Source: Thermoproteota archaeon (GTDB lineage Archaea; Thermoproteota; Methanomethylicia; Methanomethylicales; B66-G16). Taken from it: 11,213 nucleotides of DNA. This document shows positions 1 to 6,720 of the stretch, piece by piece. The notes beneath the pieces were generated by a model. It saw only the letters and a program-made list of their open reading frames with translations. It searched no databases and was not told the DNA's origin. The stretch's first letter is position 1. Each line of letters begins with the position of its first letter. Position numbers and translations under genes: made by a program. The stretch spans positions 1 through 11,213 of the forward strand of contig QMQV01000046.1 in assembly GCA_003649085.1 (NCBI GenBank). The letters are read 5' to 3'.

Positions 1-522
1 ACACAGAGAAGCAAACAGGTGATAAGCTCAGGCCTTGGAGAAGCTTCAAGCGCCCTAGAAATTGATGGCAGTATCGTAGCCCACGTAGATACGAGCGCCA
101 AAAACATAACATACATTGTAATACCAGTTAAGCTAGCATCTGGACAACACGAAGTAGATTTGACACCAGGCAAAACCACAATTGCCTACTGGTCTCCTAA
201 TAAAGGCATAGCATTAACGGACATATACAACGCTACCCTCGAAACAGGGACATATACTGATCCATCACAAGTAGCTAGCGAAATGAGCCCTGATGAAAAC
301 AACACAGTCTTGGCTAACATAGCGTGGGTTACTAATATTAACAACGATAAGGTTCTCGATCCAGGAGAAAAAGTCTTCGTAGTCATAAAGTTCTACCAGT
401 CTGTGCAGCCTAAGAACTATGATACCATAAAAGTTGAGATAAGACCTCCAATAGGAGCGCCATTAACAATTGAGCGCACGGTGCCAGCCAGCTTGAACAA
501 CGCGGTCGCGGATCTAGACTAG
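1..522 (+). CDS. arlB: Archaellin (archaellum filament subunit), C-terminal part, 5' truncated by window edge
   Basis: This is the major structural protein of the archaellum filament, secreted as a type IV-pilin-like preprotein and polymerised outside the cell. The reading frame is open from base 1, so the class III signal peptide and hydrophobic N-terminal helix lie upstream of the window. The first codon that could act as a start (GTG at 19) is internal and should not be used. What is visible is the beta-rich outer domain. Residues matching archaellins include the GEASSALEIDGS stretch near the left end, an acidic DKVLDPGEK turn before a hydrophobic strand, and the family-typical C-terminus with PPIGAPLTIERTVPASL. 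It stops with TAG at 520-522. A T-rich stretch and then arlG follow in the same direction. An N-glycosylation sequon (NAT) is present, as is common in archaellins. Identity is firm; only the start is unknown. Confidence 0.93.
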   Translation, partial: TQRSKQVISSGLGEASSALEIDGSIVAHVDTSAKNITYIVIPVKLASGQHEVDLTPGKTTIAYWSPNKGIALTDIYNATLETGTYTDPSQVASEMSPDENNTVLANIAWVTNINNDKVLDPGEKVFVVIKFYQSVQPKNYDTIKVEIRPPIGAPLTIERTVPASLNNAVADLD

Positions 523-540
523 TTAAGCTCTCCAACTCCC

Positions 541-550
541 TTCTTTTTTT
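541..550 (+). terminator. T-run between archaellin gene and arlG, possible partial terminator
   Basis: The 38-base gap between the archaellin stop and the arlG start contains TTCTTTTTTT directly before the arlG ribosome binding site. Archaeal transcription commonly ends at such T-runs without a hairpin. Because the genes downstream clearly belong to the same system, read-through is expected; the run could leave an abundant archaellin transcript and a weaker one for the machinery. This role is inferred. Confidence 0.4.
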
Positions 551-560
551 GGTGATTTAA

Positions 561-1028
561 ATGTCAAGTGTCACATATAGTGAGTCCATAATCCTGATAG
601 CTTCAATAATAGTAGCTTCACTTTTCGCTGGCATTGTTTTATCAAGTATGGGCATGATAGAGTCTGCATATACTTCAATAAGTCAAAGCGAGCGTACAAC
701 ACTAACAACTAAGATTAAAGTGATTTTCGCAGATCAACTAGATTCGACAACAGTCTACGTATACGTCAAGAATATAGGTAAAACAGTCATTACATCCGTC
801 GATAAAGTGGACATATACTTTGGAAAATACGGCTCAGCTCAATACATACCCTATAATTCAAGCAGTTACCCAACTTGGAACTACACGCTTTTAAATAACA
901 ACATATGGGGTCCTAATGACACCATAAGAATCACGGTATACTCTTCAACAACATTGGATGAGGGGATTTACGTAGTTAAAGTGGTAACCCCGAATGGTGT
1001 TGAAGACGAGTATGTTTTCTCAATTTAG
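561..1028 (+). CDS. arlG: Archaellum protein ArlG (FlaG)
   Basis: ArlG works with ArlF outside the membrane; in other archaea the two form the stator-like complex that contacts the S-layer. The 155-aa product has one N-terminal hydrophobic helix (about residues 9-29, SIILIASIIVASLFAGIVL), resembling a pilin-type helix, followed by a small beta-sandwich domain. That domain contains VYVYVKNIGKTVI and ends in a PNGVEDEYVFSI strand, both typical of the family. Length fits known ArlG proteins. The ATG start is preceded by GGTGAT at 551-556 with a 4-base spacer. It lies between archaellin and arlF, as expected. ArlG and ArlF are similar in architecture; the gene order (G before F) and the C-terminal motif favour ArlG. 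Confidence 0.82.
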   Translation: MSSVTYSESIILIASIIVASLFAGIVLSSMGMIESAYTSISQSERTTLTTKIKVIFADQLDSTTVYVYVKNIGKTVITSVDKVDIYFGKYGSAQYIPYNSSSYPTWNYTLLNNNIWGPNDTIRITVYSSTTLDEGIYVVKVVTPNGVEDEYVFSI

Positions 1029-1036
1029 GGGAGGTG
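1029..1036 (+). promoter_or_regulatory. Strong ribosome binding site that fixes the arlF start
   Basis: GGGGAGGTG lies immediately after the arlG stop and 8 bases before TTG at 1045. No comparable motif precedes the in-frame ATG codons at 994 and 1012, which lie inside arlG. This supports TTG 1045 as the true arlF start. Confidence 0.75.
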
Positions 1037-1044
1037 CGTATCAT

Positions 1045-1587
1045 TTGGGTTTTAGTATAACTATAAGCGCGTCAATAGTTTTTATAGCGCTCTTAATATC
1101 TTTTCTCGCGTTATCAAGCTCAATAACATCGTTAATAACGTCGACAGCTAAGTCAATAGATGTTAAAGCTAGTTTAAGTCACCAATATCAGTGGTCTGCT
1201 ATAAGGGTAGATAATGCGAAGATAATCAACTCGACAACTTTAATCTTCAACGTATCCAACGTAGGTTACGTCAAAATATGGGATTATGAACACTGTGATC
1301 TAATAGTCTCCTATACCTATAACAATTCCTTAGAGAACATCACATATAAAGTCATATATCGCCTTAATTACACCACGAATAAAGTTCCAAAAGCTGGAGA
1401 ATGGACACTCAACGCTATCTTCAACGATTTTCGAGACCCTAACATAGTAAACCCCAATGAGACAGCTGAAATTCTAGCAAACTTAACTTACGAAGTTGCG
1501 TATGGAGAGCTTTTCACCATAACCTTCTGCACAAATTACGGCTTTCCATACGAGTACACGTTCATAGCTACGGAGGGCACAAGTTAA
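1045..1587 (+). CDS. arlF: Archaellum protein ArlF (FlaF)
   Basis: ArlF is the S-layer-binding partner of ArlG in the archaellum stator. From TTG 1045 the product is 180 aa. It begins MGFSITISASIVFIALLISF, a short N-tail plus one membrane helix (residues about 5-30), as in known ArlF proteins. The rest is an extracytoplasmic beta-sandwich domain containing STTLIFNVSNVGYVKIWDYE (about residues 70-90) and several N-glycosylation sequons (NST, NVS, NIT, NYT). The frame stays open upstream to ATG 994, but that would overlap arlG and add a non-hydrophobic extension, so I prefer 1045. Its TAA stop shares one base with the arlI start. Confidence 0.86.
   Translation: MGFSITISASIVFIALLISFLALSSSITSLITSTAKSIDVKASLSHQYQWSAIRVDNAKIINSTTLIFNVSNVGYVKIWDYEHCDLIVSYTYNNSLENITYKVIYRLNYTTNKVPKAGEWTLNAIFNDFRDPNIVNPNETAEILANLTYEVAYGELFTITFCTNYGFPYEYTFIATEGTS
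1572..1577 (+). promoter_or_regulatory. Ribosome binding site of arlI inside arlF
   Basis: GGAGGG inside the last codons of arlF stands 9 bases before the ATG at 1587, which overlaps the arlF stop codon (TAATG). Translation of the two genes is probably coupled. Confidence 0.65.
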
Positions 1588-3266
1588 TGTCATCAAGCGA
1601 CAAGTTTCAACTTGCCATGCGAAGAAATCCTCACTTAAAAGCTTACATAGATACGCTGCTCAAAAGCGGCTTTTCTACGCCGACTTTTTACGATCAGCTG
1701 TCAGATGACCTTAAGAAACAAAAAATCGTCAACGTCATTTACCCAATAGGAGATCCGCTTTTCGTACACGTTTACACCCCCACCAAAAGCACTGGGTACA
1801 AGAAGTACGTCGTAGTAGAACCCATAAAACCGAGTAACGAAGCATTAGCTGCTGTCGAGAAGGTCTTCGCAAAAGTCATTTCAGACTATGAAATACCTCA
1901 AAGCCCTGAAGAAAAGGCGGCTTTAGTTGAAAAAGTCTTAGATAAGATAATTGAGCCATCAACGCAACCAATTAACTATTCAAAACTTAAGATAAAGCCA
2001 TCAACCAAGAAGGTCCCAGTTTACACACCAGAAATTCCTGCCGTAAAGTACTACATGATCCGAGATAAGGTACAAACAGGCATCCTTGAGCCGTTTCTAA
2101 GAGATCCGTATCTGGAGGACATAACTTGCGCTGGCGTCGGGTCAATGTATGTTGTGCATAAAGTCTTTGGACCTGTTGAGACGAACATAAAGTTTGAATC
2201 TGAAGAAGAACTTGATTCATTTGTCTTAAAGCTTAGTGAGATGATAGGCAAACCTGTTTCTCACGCGAGACCCGTTGTCGATGCGAGCTTACCTGACGGC
2301 TCACGCATAAACATAGTCTTTGGCAAAGACGTTAGCAAAAGAGGATCTAACTTCACGATCAGAAAGTTCTCTAAAGTGCCAGTTAGTATAACGCAGCTCA
2401 TAAAATGGGGTACCTTAGATGCTAGGATAGCAGCTTATCTCTGGATCTTGTTAAACGAAGGTGTAAGCCTCTTTGTATGCGGAGAGACGGCGAGCGGTAA
2501 GACAACTACGTTAAATGCTATCTGCGCTTTCATTAAGCCAACTGCTAAGATAGTCTCGATCGAAGATACACCTGAGGTCACGATGCCGCATGAAAACTGG
2601 GTGCCAGAAATAACTAGGGAAACGGGAAGTGAAGGATCTTCAGTAACGATGTTTGACCTCCTTAAAGCAGCGCTTAGGCAAAGACCAAATTATATCATAG
2701 TAGGAGAAATACGTGGAAGAGAAGGAAATATAGCCTTTCAAGCCATGCAAACAGGACATCCAGTATTAAGTACTTTTCACGCAGCATCTGTTGAAAGGCT
2801 TATTCAGAGAATCACAAGCTACCCAATTGAAGTTCCAAAAACACACATTGACAACCTCAATGTCGTGTTAATCCAAAGTGCCGTATATGATGCATCAGGA
2901 ATGCTGAAGCGAAGAGTTTTGAGCGTAAATGAGATAATGGGCTACGACCTTGTAGCTAACACCACGATATATCTGCCTATTTTCACGTGGGACTCGGTAA
3001 CAGACAAGTTTCTTTTCAGAGGTATGGGCAGCAGTTATCTTCTCGAAGAAAAAGTTGCTGTTAGGCGCGGCATTCCAAAAAGAGAGCTTAAGCGCATATA
3101 CGATGAACTTGACAAGAGAGCTCGCTTTCTAGAGCTCCTGGTGAAAAACAAGGTTTTCAACTACTACGACGTATGGAACCATATCGTTGAAACGTACTTC
3201 TCAGGCTTAGACGAGGTCATGGCGAAGTTAGAACGAGGTGTGTTAGTTGCAGCAAAGCAAGCTTGA
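1587..3266 (+). CDS. arlI: Archaellum assembly and rotation ATPase ArlI (FlaI)
   Basis: ArlI is a hexameric type II/IV secretion-family ATPase that powers both filament assembly and rotation, working under ArlJ on the cytoplasmic side. The 559-aa protein has an N-terminal domain (about 1-260) and a RecA-like C-terminal domain. Visible motifs are Walker A GETASGKTT (299-307), the Asp box EDTPE (326-330), Walker B IIVGEIRG (370-377) and the His box STFHAAS (395-401). An arginine-rich segment, RRGIPKRELKR, lies near 493-503. No residue key to ATP hydrolysis is missing. The ATG overlaps the arlF stop by one base, and the 3' end overlaps arlJ by 20 bases. It differs from generic pilus ATPases mainly by context: archaellin, ArlG, ArlF and ArlJ flank it. 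Confidence 0.96.
   Translation: MSSSDKFQLAMRRNPHLKAYIDTLLKSGFSTPTFYDQLSDDLKKQKIVNVIYPIGDPLFVHVYTPTKSTGYKKYVVVEPIKPSNEALAAVEKVFAKVISDYEIPQSPEEKAALVEKVLDKIIEPSTQPINYSKLKIKPSTKKVPVYTPEIPAVKYYMIRDKVQTGILEPFLRDPYLEDITCAGVGSMYVVHKVFGPVETNIKFESEEELDSFVLKLSEMIGKPVSHARPVVDASLPDGSRINIVFGKDVSKRGSNFTIRKFSKVPVSITQLIKWGTLDARIAAYLWILLNEGVSLFVCGETASGKTTTLNAICAFIKPTAKIVSIEDTPEVTMPHENWVPEITRETGSEGSSVTMFDLLKAALRQRPNYIIVGEIRGREGNIAFQAMQTGHPVLSTFHAASVERLIQRITSYPIEVPKTHIDNLNVVLIQSAVYDASGMLKRRVLSVNEIMGYDLVANTTIYLPIFTWDSVTDKFLFRGMGSSYLLEEKVAVRRGIPKRELKRIYDELDKRARFLELLVKNKVFNYYDVWNHIVETYFSGLDEVMAKLERGVLVAAKQA
3235..3240 (+). promoter_or_regulatory. Ribosome binding site for the TTG start of arlJ
   Basis: GAGGTG within the arlI coding sequence sits 6 bases before TTG 3247. 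No ATG or GTG occurs in the arlJ frame for the next 40 codons, so this motif decides the start. Confidence 0.65.
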
Positions 3267-4776
3267 GACAAGAAGGAGCAAATCTCGTGGAAAGCTTAAA
3301 GCCTTAGCAAGCCCATTTTCTAAACTATCTAGTAAGTTTGCATCAGAGGAAGTTGATGAAAACGCACTTTTCATGATGGCTTTCCTCTACGCGATATCTA
3401 CTGCAAAACCCGCTAGAGATGAACTCTTCAGAGTAGCTGGCGAGAAGAGCAACTACGGTTTCTACACGGAAATTATGAATAAGATCTACATGGTAGGCGC
3501 TAAGTGGAAGTATGGCTTAAACAAAGCTTGCGAATTTTTCGCCAACGAAGTTAAAAACAAGTTCTTCCGTGATTTCTTAACTAGGTTTGCTCAAGTACTT
3601 TCGCTTGGAGAAGATACAGAGAGCTTCTTACAATCTGAGCTTCAAGTAGCTTTAACGGATTACGTAGCCAGATATGAGAGGATACTTGAGTCACTAAAGC
3701 TCTTGCTAGGTATATACTCGACCTTAATGTCAACTTCAACCTTCATGGTCGTAAACATAGTCATATTAGCTATGCTCTGGGGTGGTGAAATGGTTTCAAG
3801 CATGATCTTCAGTGCATATCTAGGAGTTACTTTCTCTTTGCTGAGTTTAATACTAGTATGTTACAAAGTCTTCCCACGAGATAAGCTGTTAAACGACATG
3901 AAGAAATACCTTCCAGAATACCGTACTTACAAGCTTACAGCAGTGATTTCAATAGCTTCAGCCTCCATAGCTTTCGTATCGCTCTACAAAAACTTTCCAA
4001 TAGGCTTCACATTGATTTTAACAGGAGTGCCTTTCATAATGCCCGGCTTATTGGCTAGAAAGATTGAACATAAGGTTAGGGACGTTGATATCCATTACCC
4101 AGTTTTCATAAGAAGCTTGGGGAGAACGCTAGCTGTAGTGCCGTTGTTAAAGTATGCTGTACAGGCCCTTTTAAGGACAGAATTCGGTAAGCTCACTCCG
4201 TTGATTAGGAGGTTGTATAAAAGGCTCGTAAGCAATATTGAAAGAGCAGTAGCCTGGGAATACTTCACATTTGAAAGCGGAAGCGAGCTTGTCAATAGAA
4301 TTAACGAGATTTTCTCAGCTGCTATGGAGAGGGGAGGAGATATGATGGCTGTCGGTAATTACCTAAGCGATATAAGCTCTAAGCTTCTAGAGCTTAGGAA
4401 ACGTAGACTTCAAATATCAAAAGCCTTTGAGTCAACAACCATATTGTTGCATATGCTGGCAATAACCATAGCGGTTTTCATAAGCAACTTAGTAGAACTT
4501 TTCTCTTCATTTTTAGTTGATATACAGACAGTTTTTCCGATAACTCAGCTACCGCCGGAACTCATTGAGTTGTTAACATTGTTGCTAGCCCTATCGCTTA
4601 CTGTGCTTAATTCGCTGATGATCAAGGTATCTCAAGGAGGAGCTTACGAGACATATTGGCTTTCATTAGGAATACTGCTTATACTGACAGGTATGGTGAT
4701 AAGCGGCTTAGACTACTTTTCAGAGACGTTCTTCCAGAGCATACTGCAACCCGCTTCTGAAATCATAAAGATTTAA
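3247..4776 (+). CDS. arlJ: Archaellum membrane platform protein ArlJ (FlaJ)
   Basis: ArlJ is the polytopic membrane protein that anchors the archaellum motor and receives ArlI. The 509-aa product has a basic N-terminus (about 8-30) and a cytoplasmic four-helix T2SSF-like domain before the first membrane pair. Hydrophobic segments lie at about 155-178, 185-207, 230-246 and 250-269. A second, highly charged cytoplasmic loop follows (about 270-395, rich in Arg/Lys, with ERGGDMMAVGNYL near 361-372), then three more membrane segments at about 396-418, 438-459 and 470-487. This layout is typical of ArlJ. The start is TTG with a good ribosome binding site inside arlI. The 3' end overlaps by 14 bases the end of a convergent gene. 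It appears to be the last gene of the operon. Confidence 0.95.
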   Translation: MQQSKLETRRSKSRGKLKALASPFSKLSSKFASEEVDENALFMMAFLYAISTAKPARDELFRVAGEKSNYGFYTEIMNKIYMVGAKWKYGLNKACEFFANEVKNKFFRDFLTRFAQVLSLGEDTESFLQSELQVALTDYVARYERILESLKLLLGIYSTLMSTSTFMVVNIVILAMLWGGEMVSSMIFSAYLGVTFSLLSLILVCYKVFPRDKLLNDMKKYLPEYRTYKLTAVISIASASIAFVSLYKNFPIGFTLILTGVPFIMPGLLARKIEHKVRDVDIHYPVFIRSLGRTLAVVPLLKYAVQALLRTEFGKLTPLIRRLYKRLVSNIERAVAWEYFTFESGSELVNRINEIFSAAMERGGDMMAVGNYLSDISSKLLELRKRRLQISKAFESTTILLHMLAITIAVFISNLVELFSSFLVDIQTVFPITQLPPELIELLTLLLALSLTVLNSLMIKVSQGGAYETYWLSLGILLILTGMVISGLDYFSETFFQSILQPASEIIKI

Positions 4777-5737
4777 AGACACAACAGCCTTCAACTTTTC
4801 TAACGCGTAATCCAATATCTTTAGCTAATGCAATTGTATTAAACGATGGGTTTACAACACCATCTACTCCACACAAAACCATAGCTTGCTCTATTAATGT
4901 CCTATACCATCCACGAGGTCTCATGCAGCCTAGCGTTAAATGCGCAGTCCTAAGTATTCTACGAGCTTGAGCCGCTACACGTACTATATCTTCAAGCTTC
5001 GGCGGGGCGTCAAGGGCTGAAGGCGTATTGGGTGTTGGTACATAAACTAGAAGTGATAAAGCTTCAGTACCGACATTTGAAAGAAATTGCAGCGCTTTAA
5101 ATTCCCCTCTTAAAATCCCGTGATTCAGCCCGATAACAATATGTGGGGCTACGAAAAGGCCAGATTCCTTAAGCCTTACTACGGTATTGAAGAAGTCTTC
5201 AGCTCTAGCTCCTAAACCTAAAATCTCCGAGATTGTCTGATCATCTCCTATAACATCAACTAATGTGGCATCTACCTCCGTTTGACATAGTTCTTCAACA
5301 TCTTTATCTGATAATAGACCAGCGTGAATAGCTACGGTGAAACCCAATAGCTTAGCTTTCTTAATTACGCTAACAAAACGTCTAAAAGGTAATTTACCGC
5401 TTCTATCAAATCCTCCACTTACCAAAATCCCTTTCACATCCTTTTTAGCCAATTTTTCGATAACAGCGAGAAATTTCTCAGGTGTCTCAGCAGGTATCAT
5501 TTGGCTAAGATAGTGCCCCTGGCAGTGTTTACATAAAAGCTCGCACCTACTCCCAGTTATGGATATAGGCACAAACCTTGGATATGGCGTATAACTCTTT
5601 AGAATGTTTGAACAGCTAAGCTTAATGTTTAAAGCCTCTTCAACTTCGCTAGCAAGCGTTTCTGAAAATTTAGCCTTTAGCTTTTCTAAAAGCGTTGAGC
5701 AAAACGTTGACGAAGTCACCTGCTGATGCCCCAACAA
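4763..5737 (-). CDS. Radical SAM lipoyl synthase component (LipS1/LipS2 type), 324 aa
   Basis: This radical SAM protein is probably one of the two enzymes that insert sulfur into octanoyl groups to make lipoate in archaea lacking LipA. The [4Fe-4S]-binding motif is CELLCKHC (Cys65, Cys69, Cys72; CxxxCxxC) within a TIM-barrel fold. ILVSGGFDRSG (104-113) matches the glycine-rich SAM-binding strand. Further conserved-looking Cys are in GCMRPRG (Cys271), Cys289 and the C-terminal Cys318-Cys319. It resembles proteins annotated as uncharacterised biotin synthase homologues. The role rests mainly on the neighbours: lplB, lplA and a second radical SAM gene in one operon. I cannot say from sequence alone which of LipS1 or LipS2 it is. 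The start is TTG 5737, or TTG 5734 or GTG 5719; no later start precedes the motif, so overlap with lplB is at least 50 bases. Confidence 0.78.
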   Translation of the reverse strand: MLGHQQVTSSTFCSTLLEKLKAKFSETLASEVEEALNIKLSCSNILKSYTPYPRFVPISITGSRCELLCKHCQGHYLSQMIPAETPEKFLAVIEKLAKKDVKGILVSGGFDRSGKLPFRRFVSVIKKAKLLGFTVAIHAGLLSDKDVEELCQTEVDATLVDVIGDDQTISEILGLGARAEDFFNTVVRLKESGLFVAPHIVIGLNHGILRGEFKALQFLSNVGTEALSLLVYVPTPNTPSALDAPPKLEDIVRVAAQARRILRTAHLTLGCMRPRGWYRTLIEQAMVLCGVDGVVNPSFNTIALAKDIGLRVRKVEGCCVFKSL

Positions 5738-5954
5738 CTACCACATGTTTTTCTCTAAAGAAGGCTTCAACTAAACGCATTATATCTTCTTCGCTTCTCG
5801 CCTCTTTAACCTGCTTCTCTAATTCGTGAATAGCTTCTTCAGGATATAGGAAAAAGTCACCACTAATTCTCACATCTAATATCTCCCTATCGAAGGCTAT
5901 TCTCGCTCTAATCATCTTACCCCCACTAACCTTCAATACGCTTTCTCCAATCAC
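5670..5954 (-). CDS. lplB: Lipoate-protein ligase accessory subunit LplB
   Basis: LplB is the small second subunit that, in archaea such as Thermoplasma, is needed with LplA to adenylate lipoate and transfer it to carrier proteins. It corresponds to the C-terminal domain of one-chain bacterial LplA. The 94-aa product begins MIGESVLKVSGGKMIRARIA, followed by a beta-strand pair and FFLYPEEAIHELEK (about 34-47), typical of the family. The size fits. The GTG start is preceded by GAGGTGAT overlapping the lplA stop (4 bases between genes), so the two subunits are probably made together. Its 3' end lies inside the next radical SAM gene in another frame. Recognition comes from motif and position; it is too short for certainty on sequence alone. 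Confidence 0.86.
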   Translation of the reverse strand: MIGESVLKVSGGKMIRARIAFDREILDVRISGDFFLYPEEAIHELEKQVKEARSEEDIMRLVEAFFREKHVVVVGASAGDFVNVLLNAFRKAKG

Positions 5955-5958
5955 GTTA

Positions 5959-5965
5959 TCACCTC
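5959..5965 (-). promoter_or_regulatory. Ribosome binding site for lplB overlapping the lplA stop
   Basis: On the minus strand GAGGTGA, which includes the lplA TGA stop, lies 4 bases before the lplB GTG start. This supports GTG 5954 and translational coupling of LplA and LplB. Confidence 0.65.
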
Positions 5966-6720
5966 ATGAAATTCCATTCACGTGTCGCATATTTCTCATT
6001 TCTAAGCTTTAAGGCATCTTTAACCTCATCTTCACTTAAGGTTTTCTCAATTAGCTCGATGCCCAGGGACTCCTCAAACCCTTCTTTAAGTACCTCGGCA
6101 ACCTCAAAATGAGATAGACTTCTACCAGTTTCTTCCTTTAAGCTTGTAACGCGCTTCTTAAACTCTTTAATAGCCTTATCGCGCATCTTCTCTTCGGCAA
6201 TTTTTAAGGCGTTGAACATGACATCAACATCAACATCAATTAACAACGTGCCATGTTGAAGAACAGCACCAAATCTTCTTGTCTGAGCACTACCAGATAC
6301 CTTTCTACCTTTTATTTCAATATCGTTTATTGGCCTAAAACGTGCTTCGATACCTAACCTCTTAAGGCCGCATATAATTCCTTGACATAAAACTTTGTAG
6401 CTTTCGACGATATCAGATGGTATTAGCGGGTAATCTTGAGGCACCGCAATGCAATAAGTTAGCTCTCCTGGGCCATGATATACAGCGCCGCCACCAGTGA
6501 TTCTTCTAACAATGTCTATTCCTCTGCTTCTGCAGTAATCGATGTTAACTTCAACCTCAACCTCCTGAAAATACCCTATTGAAACTGCAGGGGGGTTCCA
6601 CGTGTAAAACCTAATGGTAGGTGGAACCTTACCAGCGCCTACAGCTTTAGCTATAGCTTCGTCTAATGCCATGTTCATAAAGCCGTCATATGTGGAAAGT
6701 TTAAGAAACCTCCACTTCAA
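5959..6720 (-). CDS. lplA: Lipoate-protein ligase catalytic subunit LplA
   Basis: LplA activates lipoate (or octanoate) with ATP and transfers it to the target lysine of E2 or GcvH proteins. The 253-aa protein covers the catalytic domain only, matching archaeal two-subunit ligases. Visible motifs are RRITGGGAVYH (72-82, the lipoyl-AMP-binding loop), NDIEIKGRKVSGSAQ (132-146) with the family's catalytic lysine at Lys140, HGTLL (156-160), and a KYATREWNF C-terminus. The start is TTG at 6720, with GGTGA 7 bases upstream; this TTG shares bases with the preceding gene's stop (TTGA). LplB follows 4 bases downstream. A run of Ile-Asp-Val-Asp-Val-Asp-Val (161-167) comes from a small hexanucleotide repeat. 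All residues expected for catalysis are present. Confidence 0.94.
   Translation of the reverse strand: MKWRFLKLSTYDGFMNMALDEAIAKAVGAGKVPPTIRFYTWNPPAVSIGYFQEVEVEVNIDYCRSRGIDIVRRITGGGAVYHGPGELTYCIAVPQDYPLIPSDIVESYKVLCQGIICGLKRLGIEARFRPINDIEIKGRKVSGSAQTRRFGAVLQHGTLLIDVDVDVMFNALKIAEEKMRDKAIKEFKKRVTSLKEETGRSLSHFEVAEVLKEGFEESLGIELIEKTLSEDEVKDALKLRNEKYATREWNFMR

Noticed and set aside
186..386. Antisense 66-codon open frame opposite the archaellin gene
   Set aside because: No family resemblance, no ribosome binding site, and it mirrors a well-supported gene. The similar antisense frames at 1987-2251, 4095-4295 and 9837-10070 were dropped for the same reason.
994..1044. Upstream extension of arlF from ATG 994 or ATG 1012
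   Set aside because: These starts lie inside arlG and lack a ribosome binding site; GGGGAGGTG points to TTG 1045, which also gives the usual N-terminus.
1..4776. Non-motility type IV pilus or secretion system instead of an archaellum
   Set aside because: The archaellin C-terminal motif and the ArlG-ArlF pair are specific to archaella.
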